Positions 16,968 to 25,337 of a DNA stretch of 64,000 nucleotides are shown here, one piece after another (within the stretch, counting starts at the first letter, position 1; each line of letters opens with the position of its first letter). Under the pieces are notes generated by a model. That model had not been told where the DNA came from. It made no database searches and was given only the letters and a program-made list of their open reading frames with translations. The position numbers and the translations under genes are program-made. Source of the DNA: Sphingomonas sp. 8AM. Lineage in GTDB: Bacteria; Pseudomonadota; Alphaproteobacteria; Sphingomonadales; Sphingomonadaceae. Location of the stretch: the NCBI RefSeq assembly GCF_902506455.1, contig NZ_LR733844.1:1560224-1624223 (forward strand). Reading direction: 5' to 3'.

Positions 16968-17228
16968 ACCGTCATCGTTCTCGTTCCGCTTTTTTCGTCG
17001 AGCCGAACTTGATCCGGGTACATGCTTCTTGTCCACCGGCCTTGCAAAGCAGATTCCCGAAGCGGGCCCGGGATGATGCACGAAGACCGTCAATTGAGGG
17101 ATGTCGATCGGCCACAGTACGGCGAAGGTCTGAATTGACGCGCGGGCGCAACGTGCGATGTCTGCAGCGATGAATCATCCCTGCCAGCATCCCGCGAGTG
17201 TCACCCTGCCTCTTTCGGAAGAGCGCGC
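16968..17228 (+). other. Intergenic region before gluconate permease gene
   Basis: These 261 bp hold no convincing gene. A run of six T (CCGCTTTTTTCG) about 20 bp after the GH15 stop could be the end of a weak terminator, but no clear stem precedes it. The permease promoter probably lies in the second half. No clear operator dyad was found. Confidence 0.3.
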
Positions 17229-18548
17229 ATGATCCTGCTTTCGGTGGTGGTGGCGCTGGTGGTGCTGATTGCGCTGGTGTCACTGCGAGCGCCGCCGTTT
17301 CTCGCCTTCGTCGTTGCTGCGCTCTGCGCCGCCTTGTTGCTGGGCGTCCCGCTGGCGCGCGTGCCGGGTGCGATCGAAAAGGGCATTGGCGATACGATCG
17401 GCCCGGTTGTCATCACGATCGTGCTGGGCGCCTTCCTTGGCAAGCTGATCGCCGACAGCGGCGCCGCGCAGCGCATAGCGGACACATTAATCGGCTGGTG
17501 CGGCCCGTCGCGATTGCCGATCGCAATGGCGGCGACCGGGTTCCTCGTCGGCATCCCGTTGTTCTACAATGTCGGCTTCGTCCTGATGGTGCCGCTGATC
17601 TTCTCGATCGTTCTGCGCTCGGGACTGCCGGCGGTGCACGTCGGCATCCCGCTGCTCGCCGGTCTGTCAATCGCGCACGGCTTCCTGCCGCCGCACCCGT
17701 CACCAACCGCGGTCGTGGCGCAGCTCGGTGCCGATCTTGGCGTGACGTTGGCCTATGGGCTGATCGTTGGCATCCCGACGCTCGCGATCGCCGGGCCATT
17801 GTTCGCCAGGACGCTGAAGAGGATTACGTCACCGCCGTCGCCGCTGTTCGAGGCCGCCGCTGCGTCGCGCGACCGCGCGTTGCCGGGCGCCTTCGCCAGC
17901 TTCGCCTGCGCCCTGATGCCGGTCGTGCTGATCGCCGGCGCCACCGGCCTCCATTATGCGCCACTAGCGCCGGCGAGTGCCACATGGGTGGCCTTCATCG
18001 GGCATCCGACCAACGTCTTGCTGCTGTCGATTGCCGTCGGGATCGTTGCGCTGGGGCGCAGCGCGGGATTGACGCGGGTCGAGATCATGGATGGGTTCGC
18101 GGTGGCGATCCGCGATATCGCGCCGATCCTGCTCATCATCGCCGGAGCCGGCGCGCTCAAGCAGGTGCTGGTGGAAAGCGGCGCGGACAAGATCATGGCC
18201 GCGCAGCTCGCCGACCTGCCGCTGCCGCCGCTCGCGCTCGGCTGGCTGCTGGCGTGCGTGATCCGCATCGCGGTCGGCTCCGCGACAGTGGCGGGGCTTA
18301 CCGCGGGCGGGCTGATCCAGCCGGTGATCGTCGCCACCGGGGCCGACGCCAATCTGATGGTGCTCGCGATCGGCGCGGGCAGCCTGATGTGCAGCCACGT
18401 CAATGATTCCGGCTTCTGGATGTTCAAGGAGTATTTTGGCCTCTCGCTGCGCAATACGTTCCGGTCGTGGTCGCTCATGGAGACGCTGGTCGGGGTGTTC
18501 GGGCTGATCTTCGTCCTGCTGCTCGACGCCGCGCTGCGCGTTTTCTAG
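17229..18548 (+). CDS. GntP-family gluconate:H+ symporter, 439 aa
   Basis: Inner-membrane transporter with about 12 hydrophobic segments, of the size typical for GntP. Family signatures are visible: IPLFYNVGFVLMVPL, HGFLPPHPSPTAV and MCSHVNDSGFWMF near the C-terminus. GntP proteins import gluconate or related sugar acids. ATG 17229 follows CGGAAGAG. Its place just after genes for sugar oxidation fits gluconate recovery, for example of gluconate made in the periplasm. It could also carry another aldonate or glycerate. Confidence 0.9.
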   Translation: MILLSVVVALVVLIALVSLRAPPFLAFVVAALCAALLLGVPLARVPGAIEKGIGDTIGPVVITIVLGAFLGKLIADSGAAQRIADTLIGWCGPSRLPIAMAATGFLVGIPLFYNVGFVLMVPLIFSIVLRSGLPAVHVGIPLLAGLSIAHGFLPPHPSPTAVVAQLGADLGVTLAYGLIVGIPTLAIAGPLFARTLKRITSPPSPLFEAAAASRDRALPGAFASFACALMPVVLIAGATGLHYAPLAPASATWVAFIGHPTNVLLLSIAVGIVALGRSAGLTRVEIMDGFAVAIRDIAPILLIIAGAGALKQVLVESGADKIMAAQLADLPLPPLALGWLLACVIRIAVGSATVAGLTAGGLIQPVIVATGADANLMVLAIGAGSLMCSHVNDSGFWMFKEYFGLSLRNTFRSWSLMETLVGVFGLIFVLLLDAALRVF

Positions 18549-18655
18549 ACTTTCCTGAGCGCTCGGCCCGGACGCGCGCATCGTTACCGTAGCCATCGCG
18601 CGACTTTTCCGCGATGGCGCTCGGGATGCGATGGAGACGACGCAACCTGGCCTCG

Positions 18656-20122
18656 ATGAGCGCCGATGTCGGAGACGGCCTCGCTCCTGCGGTGGAGGCG
18701 GTCACCGGTGCCCGGCTCCATGCCAGCGAAACGCCGCCCACGCGTGGCTATCGCGTCATCGCGCTGGTCGTCGCCTCGGCGCTGTTCATGCAGCAGCTCG
18801 ACGGGACGGTGCTGACGATCGCGCTGCCGACGATGGCGCGCGATCTTGGCACTCCCGCCGCGAGCCTCAGTCTTGCGCTGACCAGCTATCTGCTCGCCCT
18901 CGCGCTGTTCATCCCCGCCAGCGGCACGCTTGCCGACCGGTTTGGGTCGCGCAGCGTCTTCTGCGCGGCGATCGGCGTGTTCCTGCTCGGCTCGATCGCG
19001 TGTGCGCAGGCCGGGTCGTTGCCGATGCTGGTCGCGGCGCGCTTCGTGCAGGGGATCGGCGGGGCGATGATGGTGCCGGTCGGCCGTCTCGTCCTGCTGC
19101 GCAGCGTCGCCAAGGAGGACATGGTGCAGGCGCTATCGTGGCTGGTGATGCCGGCGCTGATCGGCCCGATACTGGGACCGCCGCTCGGCGGGTTCATCGT
19201 CACCTGGCTCGACTGGCGGTGGATTTTCTACCTTAACCTCCCGATCGGCGTCATCGGCATGATCGGCGCCCTGCTGCTGGTGCCCGAGGTGCGCGGGGAC
19301 GCGCGGGCGCGGTTCGACGGCGCTGGATTCGTGCTGTCCGGGCTGTCGCTCGGCTGCTTGTTGTTCGGGTTCGAGCTGGCGAGCCGGCCGGCGACCGGCT
19401 GGGTCGGCGCTGTGTTGCTGCTGGCCGGCGCGATGCTGGGACTCGGCTATGTCCGGCACGCACGCCACGCCGCCGATCCAATCCTCGACCTGACGCTGAT
19501 GCGGGTTCCGACCTTCCGCCTGTCGGTGATCGGCGGCTCGCTGACCCGCATCACACAGGGTGCGCAGCCGTTCCTGCTCCCGCTGATGTTCCAGCTCGGC
19601 TTTGGCCTGTCGGCCGCGAAGACGGGTTCGATCACGATGGCGGGGGCGATCGGCGCACTGGCGATGAAGGCGCTGGCGCCGCGCGTGCTGCGCCGCTGGG
19701 GGTTCCGCCGCAGCCTGATCGTCGCCGGGCTGGCGAGCAGCGCTGGTTACGCCACCTGCGCCTTCGTCCGTCCCGACTGGCCGACCGCCGCGCTGCTGGC
19801 GGTGCTGGCGGTCTCCGGCTTCTTCACCTCGTTCCAGTTCACCGGCTTCAACGCGATCGCCTATGCCGATGTCGACAAGACGCGGATGAGCGCGGCGACC
19901 AGCTTCTACGCGACCTTTCAGCAACTGACGCTGTCATTGGGGATCTGCACCGCGGCGACGGTGCTCGAGCTCGGCACGCTGCTGAATGCCAGCCGCCAGC
20001 CGACGCTGGAGACCTTCTCGATCGCCTTCCTGCTCGTCGCGACGATCTCGGCCTCGGCGGTGATCTGGAACCGCAAGTTCGCGCCCGACGCCGGGGCCGA
20101 GATGAGCGGGCATCACGGCTGA
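18656..20122 (+). CDS. MFS efflux transporter, DHA2 (EmrB/QacA) type, 488 aa
   Basis: Proton-driven exporter with about 14 membrane helices. The DHA2 signature in helix 1 (FMQQLDGTVLTIALPTMA) and the motif A loop (GTLADRFGSRSVF) are present, as is the motif C region (IGPILGPPLGGFI). ATG 18656 is preferred because it gives a short cytoplasmic N-terminus; ATG 18614 in frame is possible. No membrane-fusion (EmrA) partner is adjacent, so it probably works alone. Its drug or metabolite substrate is unknown. It is separated from the gluconate permease gene by 107 bp. Confidence 0.88.
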   Translation: MSADVGDGLAPAVEAVTGARLHASETPPTRGYRVIALVVASALFMQQLDGTVLTIALPTMARDLGTPAASLSLALTSYLLALALFIPASGTLADRFGSRSVFCAAIGVFLLGSIACAQAGSLPMLVAARFVQGIGGAMMVPVGRLVLLRSVAKEDMVQALSWLVMPALIGPILGPPLGGFIVTWLDWRWIFYLNLPIGVIGMIGALLLVPEVRGDARARFDGAGFVLSGLSLGCLLFGFELASRPATGWVGAVLLLAGAMLGLGYVRHARHAADPILDLTLMRVPTFRLSVIGGSLTRITQGAQPFLLPLMFQLGFGLSAAKTGSITMAGAIGALAMKALAPRVLRRWGFRRSLIVAGLASSAGYATCAFVRPDWPTAALLAVLAVSGFFTSFQFTGFNAIAYADVDKTRMSAATSFYATFQQLTLSLGICTAATVLELGTLLNASRQPTLETFSIAFLLVATISASAVIWNRKFAPDAGAEMSGHHG

Positions 20123-20163
20123 CCGGATACGGACCGAACCGCGATCCCAGCCGTTCCCGTTAC

Positions 20164-21252
20164 ATGGCGCTCGCAAGACAGGACCGCATAGCAGCGGGCG
20201 AGGGCTGGCGCCCGCGCCGGCTTCTGGTGACGCGGTCGTCGCTCGGCTTTGCGCAGGGGCGCGCGATCGTCGAGCGTGCGGCGGCGCTCGGTGTGGAGAT
20301 CGTCGAGCTCCGCGGCGACCGCCTGGCGCTCGACCTCCCGAACGATCCGCGCCGCGCCTATGCGCTGGCCAAGTCGACGCTCGCGGTGGTGGTCGCGCCG
20401 CCATCGAAGCGGCGGCTCCAGCCGATCGCGCCGAGCGCCGACTGGCGCGTCGACCTTGCCGAAGGGTGTCCGGCGCATTGCAGCTATTGCTATCTCGCCG
20501 GCTCGTTGAAGGGCCCGCCGATCACGCGCGTCTATGCCAATCTCGACGAGATCCTCGACGGGTTGGCGGCCTATGTCGGGCAGGGGCGCGTCACGTCGGG
20601 CAGCCGGGATCGCGCGCATGAGGGAACCACCTTCGAGGCGTCTTGCTATACCGACCCGCTGGCACTGGAACCGATCACCGGCGCGCTGTCGACGACGATC
20701 GCGTGGTTCGGGCGGTGGGAGGCACCAGTGCAGCTGCGCTTTACGAGCAAGTTCGCCGATGTCGATCCACTGCTCCCGCTGAACCATCACGGCCGCACGC
20801 GGATGCGTGCCTCGATCAACCCGCCGCTGTTCGGACGCTTCGAAGGCGGGACCGCGCCGGTCGCTGCCCGCGTCGCGGCACTCGCGCGGATGGCGGCGGC
20901 GGGCTACCCGGTCGGATTGACGATCGCGCCGATCATCGCCGCGGATGGCTGGGAGGCAGCATACAGCGCGCTGCTCGACGACGTCGCGGCAAGCTTCGCC
21001 GCGGCGCGCGACATCGATCTGACCGTCGAGTTGATCACCCACCGCTTCACCGCCGCATCGAAGGCGGTGCTGGACAGCTGGTATCCGGGATCGTCGCTCG
21101 ACATGGGCGCGGCAGGTCGAACCACCAAGCGCACGAAGTTCGGTACCGAGAAGCAGGTATATGACGCCGCGACGATGCGGGCCTTGCGCCGCTTTTTCGA
21201 GGAACGGATCGGCGTGGTGCTGCCCGCGGCGCGGATTCTCTACTGGACATGA
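20164..21252 (+). CDS. Spore photoproduct lyase-like radical SAM protein, 362 aa
   Basis: Radical SAM enzyme of the SPL family. The cluster motif CPAHCSYC uses Cys102, Cys106 and Cys109, followed at once by the Tyr-Leu found in SPL (CYL). FEASCYTDPLALEP contains Cys161, at the place of the conserved H-donor Cys of Bacillus SPL (Cys141 there). SPL repairs the thymine dimer formed in spore DNA. This organism type does not sporulate, so the family member here either repairs a related DNA lesion or does another reaction. Its stop overlaps the ATG of the next gene (ATGA), coupling it to a metallophosphoesterase. The family is a firm call; the function is not. Confidence 0.85.
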   Translation: MALARQDRIAAGEGWRPRRLLVTRSSLGFAQGRAIVERAAALGVEIVELRGDRLALDLPNDPRRAYALAKSTLAVVVAPPSKRRLQPIAPSADWRVDLAEGCPAHCSYCYLAGSLKGPPITRVYANLDEILDGLAAYVGQGRVTSGSRDRAHEGTTFEASCYTDPLALEPITGALSTTIAWFGRWEAPVQLRFTSKFADVDPLLPLNHHGRTRMRASINPPLFGRFEGGTAPVAARVAALARMAAAGYPVGLTIAPIIAADGWEAAYSALLDDVAASFAAARDIDLTVELITHRFTAASKAVLDSWYPGSSLDMGAAGRTTKRTKFGTEKQVYDAATMRALRRFFEERIGVVLPAARILYWT

Positions 21253-21731
21253 CGGTCTTCTTCACCGCCGACACGCATTTCGGCGACCACCGCACGATCA
21301 ACATTCAGAAGCGGCCGTTTTCGAGCGTTACCGAGATGGACGATGTGTTAATCGCGCGCTGGAACGCGACCGTCGCGCCCGAAGATATCGTCTGGCATCT
21401 CGGCGACGTCGCGCGGCGCGCTGCCGACGTTCCAGCGTTGCTCGACCGGCTGCACGGGACCAAGCATCTGCTGCGTGGGAACAACGATCCCGAGGGCACG
21501 GTGGCTGCGAAGGGATGGGCGAGCGTTCGCGATTACGCCGAAATCGAGCTGGGCGACCGTCGGCTGGTGCTTTGCCACTATCCCTTTCGCAGCTGGAACG
21601 GTCAGCACAAGGGCGCGCTCAACCTGCACGGGCATAGCCATGGACGGTTGAAGCCGATGCCGCGCCAGTTCGACGTCGGGGTCGACGTCCATGACTTTGC
21701 ACCGGTGCGACTGGACGCCCTCCGCGCCTAA
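21249..21731 (+). CDS. Small calcineurin-like metallophosphoesterase, 160 aa
   Basis: Single-domain metallophosphoesterase with the full set of metal-site motifs in order: ADTHFGD (Asp8, His10), HLGDVA, RGNND, CHYPF and HGHSHG. The small size and lack of a signal peptide point to a cytoplasmic phosphodiesterase of the YfcE/MJ0936 kind. It is translationally coupled to the SPL-like gene. Its last 4 bases overlap the stop of the MFS gene on the other strand. Substrate unknown; association with a DNA-repair-like partner makes nucleotide or DNA-end chemistry worth considering. Confidence 0.88.
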   Translation: MTVFFTADTHFGDHRTINIQKRPFSSVTEMDDVLIARWNATVAPEDIVWHLGDVARRAADVPALLDRLHGTKHLLRGNNDPEGTVAAKGWASVRDYAEIELGDRRLVLCHYPFRSWNGQHKGALNLHGHSHGRLKPMPRQFDVGVDVHDFAPVRLDALRA

Positions 21732-23275
21732 TCGATATCCCGTAAGTCGCGCCCGCGGGTCTCGCGGCCAAACCAACCGACCAGTACGAACGACAGTGCG
21801 GTCGGCACCATCACGACAAGGGCGGAACCGCTCATCGACAGCGCGAAGCCACTGATCGTAAGCCCCTGCGCGATCAGGCCACCTGCCTTGGTACAGGCCG
21901 CGACCCAGCCGGTGGCGCGCGCTCGAACGCGCAGCGGGAAGCTCTCCGCCGCATAAGGAAGAACGATGGCGATGATACCGTTCGTTCCGACGATCAGCAG
22001 CGCGACGGGCAGTACCGGGCTTCCGCTGCCCGCCACTTCGAGCCGCAGCACCAGCAGCAAGCCGACGAGCGTCAGCGCGATCATCGTCGCCAGCGCCCAT
22101 TTGGTACTCCAGCGGCTGTACAGCAACGCCGCGACGAAGACGGTCGGAAAGGCGATCAGCGCGCTCTCGGCGAGCAGGCGGCTCGACACGCCGACCGAAT
22201 AGCCTTTCGCGACCAGATCGGCGGGCAGCCAGAGCAGCAGCCCGAAATTGATGAGTCCCCACGACAGCGCGCAGATGCTGAGCGCCGCCAGTTTCCCGTA
22301 AAGGTGAAGCCCTTGGAGCGGCTGGGTATGCCGCGCAGCGGAATGCACCGGCCGCACCGTCTGTGCCGTCGCGCCGAAGCGTCGCATCACCACCTCGGCC
22401 TCCGCCACCCGCCCGCGCGCGAGCAGGAACTTGGCCGATTCCGGGATCAGCGCCCCCAGCAGCACCAGCGTCAGCCCGGTCGGCAAGTTCGCCAGCCACA
22501 GGATCCGCCACCCAAACACCGGTTGCAGCACCGCCGACATCCCGCTGGCGGCGAAATAGCCCCCGACCGCGCCCATCCCGCCGACGAGCACAAGGCTCCA
22601 GCCGCGGTGCCGGCTCGGCATCATCTCGGCGAGCAGCGCATAGGTGACGGGCAGCATCCCGCCCGCAGCGGCGCCCATCATGAAGCACATCGCGATGTTC
22701 CAGGCGAGGCTCGGCATCGCGCCGCAGATCGAGGTGCCGACGAACATCACCGCCGACAGCAGGATCGACGCCTTGCGCCCGTAGACGTCGGCGATCCAGC
22801 CCCACAGCACCGATCCGGTGACGGTGCCTGCCAGCGCGAAGAACGGCACCAGCGACACCGTCTTCTTTGGCACGCCATATTCGGCGATCATGCCGGGCAC
22901 GGTGAAGCCGAGCGAGGCCGGCTTCATGACGTCGATCACCAGCGCGACCACCAGCACCGCCATCAATCCCCAATGCGCCGGCCCCAGCGGCGCATCCTCC
23001 GGTGCAGCGACGACAATCTCCGCCGCTGCGGCGCGCTGCGCGGCGACGTTGCGGGGCAGCAACCCGTAAGCCGCCACCAGCGTGCCGAGGACGATCAGCG
23101 CCATGCCGCCGACCATCAGATTGTCCATCGGCATTCCGGCGAGCTGGTAATGCATTGCGCGCGCCATCGCGAACATCGGCAGATGCGCAACCACTCCAAT
23201 CGTCACCGCGACACAGCCGAGCACAAACGCCCACACCGCCTGCCGATCCGACAACGTGCTCTTGATCGAACCCAT
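21728..23275 (-). CDS. MFS transporter, metabolite/sugar:H+ symporter type, 515 aa
   Basis: Major facilitator with two extra hydrophobic segments at the N-terminus (about 13-33 and 52-72). Then come the standard twelve, with motif A WGWIADVYGRKASIL between helices 2 and 3 and ESFPLRVRARATG before helix 11, as in sugar-porter and aromatic-acid/metabolite symporters. ATG 23275 follows GGAGTAGGGA. The extra N-terminal pair is unusual for this class. Substrate unknown. It is divergent from the NagX-like gene. Confidence 0.85.
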   Translation of the reverse strand: MGSIKSTLSDRQAVWAFVLGCVAVTIGVVAHLPMFAMARAMHYQLAGMPMDNLMVGGMALIVLGTLVAAYGLLPRNVAAQRAAAAEIVVAAPEDAPLGPAHWGLMAVLVVALVIDVMKPASLGFTVPGMIAEYGVPKKTVSLVPFFALAGTVTGSVLWGWIADVYGRKASILLSAVMFVGTSICGAMPSLAWNIAMCFMMGAAAGGMLPVTYALLAEMMPSRHRGWSLVLVGGMGAVGGYFAASGMSAVLQPVFGWRILWLANLPTGLTLVLLGALIPESAKFLLARGRVAEAEVVMRRFGATAQTVRPVHSAARHTQPLQGLHLYGKLAALSICALSWGLINFGLLLWLPADLVAKGYSVGVSSRLLAESALIAFPTVFVAALLYSRWSTKWALATMIALTLVGLLLVLRLEVAGSGSPVLPVALLIVGTNGIIAIVLPYAAESFPLRVRARATGWVAACTKAGGLIAQGLTISGFALSMSGSALVVMVPTALSFVLVGWFGRETRGRDLRDID

Positions 23276-23473
23276 TCCCTACTCCCGGCCTTTGCGATAC
23301 CCGCAGCGGCCGGCGCCGAAAAGCGGCAACGGCACAGATTCAGAGGTCGGCTGCATTGGCGGCGCAGGCACGCCCGTGCCGGCGACCGCAAGTCCTTGAT
23401 GCGACAACCTGGACCTTTTACCGCGGCATGTGGGTAAGCTGCTGATCAGGCGCCCGATAAGGGGAAAATCGCC

Positions 23474-24634
23474 ATGACCGCACCCGTGGAGGAAAGCATC
23501 GCGTCGCCGGGCACCACCGCGACCGGGCCGCGCGATCCGCATGACCGCGCCGGGCGGCGGCTGCGCTCGCTCGACCTGTTGCGCGGGGTGACGGTGGCGG
23601 GAATGATCACCGTCAACGCCACCGCCGGAGTGCAATCGCTTGACAAGCCGGTGTTCGCGACGCTCCTCCACGCCGAATGGGTGGGCTTCACGCTCGCTGA
23701 TACGGTGTTCCCGGCCTTTCTGACGATGGTCGGCGTGTCGATTGCGATATCGTCGCGCGGCGGAGCGGGGAGTGCGGCGACGCAGCGGGTGCTGGCGCGC
23801 GCCGCACGGATGATCCTGATCGGGCTGCTGCTCGGCCATATGTTCTTCCTCGCCGATTTTCATAGATATGGCGTGCGGCTCCCCGGCGTGCTCCAGCGGA
23901 TCGGTATCGTCTTCGCAGTCTGCGCTTTGCTGTATCCCCGCATGGGCACGCGCGCCCGCGCGATGACGGCGGGCGCGTTGTTGCTGGGCTATTGGGTGCT
24001 GTGCCTGCTGCCGGTTCCCGATGGTAGTGCGACCGACCTGTGGGTGCCGGGGCACAATTTCATCGCGTGGGTCGACCGTTTGGTGTTCGGCGAGTGGCGC
24101 TACGTTAAAGGGCCGTTCGGCTACGATCCCGAGGGACTGCTGGGCACGCTGCCTGCAGTGGCGCAGGCGTTGCTCGGCACGTTGGCAGGGGATTATCTCG
24201 GCCGCGGTTTGCGGGTCGACCGCGCCGCGAAGACGCTGCTCGTCGCTGGCGCGGCCGGCATCGCTGCGGGGCTGGTGTGGGGCGTGGTGTTCCCGATCGC
24301 CAAGAGCCTTTGGTCCAGCAGCTTCGTCCTTTTGTCGACCGGGCTGACCATCGTCCTGCTCGGGCTGTTTCACCGCTGGTTCGATCGCGACGACCGCCCT
24401 GCGCGCAAGGGCGACCTGTTTGGCAGCTTCGGCCGCAACGCCATCGCCGCCTATGTGCTTCACGAGGTCGCGTCGATTATCCTGACCGGCGACGCGATCC
24501 AGTTGCCCTTCAAATGGCTTGCTCCGCTGGTCGGGACGCAGGTGGCGGCGCTGGCGCCAGTCGCGCTGTTTGTCGCAATCGTCTGGTACCCGATTGCTTA
24601 TATGGACAGGCGCGCCTGGTACTTGCGCGTCTGA
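23474..24634 (+). CDS. NagX/HGSNAT-like membrane acyltransferase (DUF5009/COG4299), 386 aa
   Basis: Polytopic inner-membrane protein (about 10-11 spans) of the heparan-alpha-glucosaminide N-acetyltransferase-like family. The hallmark N-terminal RRLRSLDLLRGVTVAGMI is followed by a hydrophobic body with an RIGIVFAVCALLYPR loop. ATG 23474 lies behind AAGGGGAAAA. Bacterial members often sit in chitin/GlcNAc or polysaccharide loci and may acetylate amino sugars across the membrane. No GlcNAc genes are visible here, so the substrate is open. The 198-bp region before it holds divergent promoters with the MFS gene. Confidence 0.82.
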   Translation: MTAPVEESIASPGTTATGPRDPHDRAGRRLRSLDLLRGVTVAGMITVNATAGVQSLDKPVFATLLHAEWVGFTLADTVFPAFLTMVGVSIAISSRGGAGSAATQRVLARAARMILIGLLLGHMFFLADFHRYGVRLPGVLQRIGIVFAVCALLYPRMGTRARAMTAGALLLGYWVLCLLPVPDGSATDLWVPGHNFIAWVDRLVFGEWRYVKGPFGYDPEGLLGTLPAVAQALLGTLAGDYLGRGLRVDRAAKTLLVAGAAGIAAGLVWGVVFPIAKSLWSSSFVLLSTGLTIVLLGLFHRWFDRDDRPARKGDLFGSFGRNAIAAYVLHEVASIILTGDAIQLPFKWLAPLVGTQVAALAPVALFVAIVWYPIAYMDRRAWYLRV

Positions 24635-24650
24635 CCCGCTGCTGGCGTAA

Positions 24651-25325
24651 TCATTGCGGATCGAGGCGGTCAGTCAGGAACGCGCGCAGCAGCGACGTCA
24701 CCTCGCCCGGACGTTCCATCGGCGCGAGATGGCCGCAGTGTCGGATCAGCCGGAAGTACGCCGTCGGAATGCTCGCCGCCAACGCACGCGCATCATCGGG
24801 CAGACAGATCCGGTCGCGCTCCCCAACTGCCACCAACGTCGGAACGCGAACGCCGCGGATCGCCCCGTCGAGGTCTGGGCGGGCGAGCAGCGCCCGTTGC
24901 TGGCGCTCGAACACCGCCGCACCGACGCGCTCGGCCATCGCCTGGACCGGGCCGCTGATGATCGGGGTCAGCATCGGATCGGCGTGTGGCGCGGTTGCCA
25001 GCAAGCCCTGTTCGCCGAGCGTCCGCGCCCGCATCCGCAGCGAGGCGCGCGTGCCGAACAGCGCGATCCGCTCGATCCGCTCCGGCGCCTGCCGGATCAT
25101 TTCGAGCGCGACGTAGCCGCCGAGGCTGACACCGGCGACCGCGAAGCGCGGCGGGGTGTGGGCGAGCACGCGCGCCGCCATCGCCTCCAGCGTTGTATCG
25201 ACGGTCAGGTCGCCGAGTTCGGGATGGCTTACGTCGCCGAGGGCGATGATCTGCTGTGCCCAGAGCTGCCCGTCACACGCCATCGCGGGCAGCAGGACGA
25301 GCGGGAGGGTGGGGGAAAGCGGCAT
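24651..25325 (-). CDS. Alpha/beta-fold hydrolase, 224 aa
   Basis: Compact alpha/beta hydrolase with the nucleophile elbow GVSLGG (Ser near residue 67), an acid in VAVGERDRIC and a catalytic His in RHCGHLAPMERP. There is no signal peptide. ATG 25325 follows GAGGGGGAAATAGG. It is the last gene of the binding-protein/porin/CitMHS operon, 12 bp after the symporter stop. An esterase or C-C hydrolase that unmasks or degrades the imported acid would fit, but no specific reaction can be assigned. Confidence 0.82.
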   Translation of the reverse strand: MPLSPTLPLVLLPAMACDGQLWAQQIIALGDVSHPELGDLTVDTTLEAMAARVLAHTPPRFAVAGVSLGGYVALEMIRQAPERIERIALFGTRASLRMRARTLGEQGLLATAPHADPMLTPIISGPVQAMAERVGAAVFERQQRALLARPDLDGAIRGVRVPTLVAVGERDRICLPDDARALAASIPTAYFRLIRHCGHLAPMERPGEVTSLLRAFLTDRLDPQ

Positions 25326-25337
25326 CCTATTTCCCCC

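Noticed and set aside
16968..17228. Possible terminator from the T6 run after GH15
   Set aside because: No stable stem precedes the T-run.
21348..23234. Open frame of 628 codons on - overlapping the MFS gene in another frame
   Set aside because: Gly/Arg/Ala-rich nonsense translation; the MFS frame with clear membrane helices explains the DNA.
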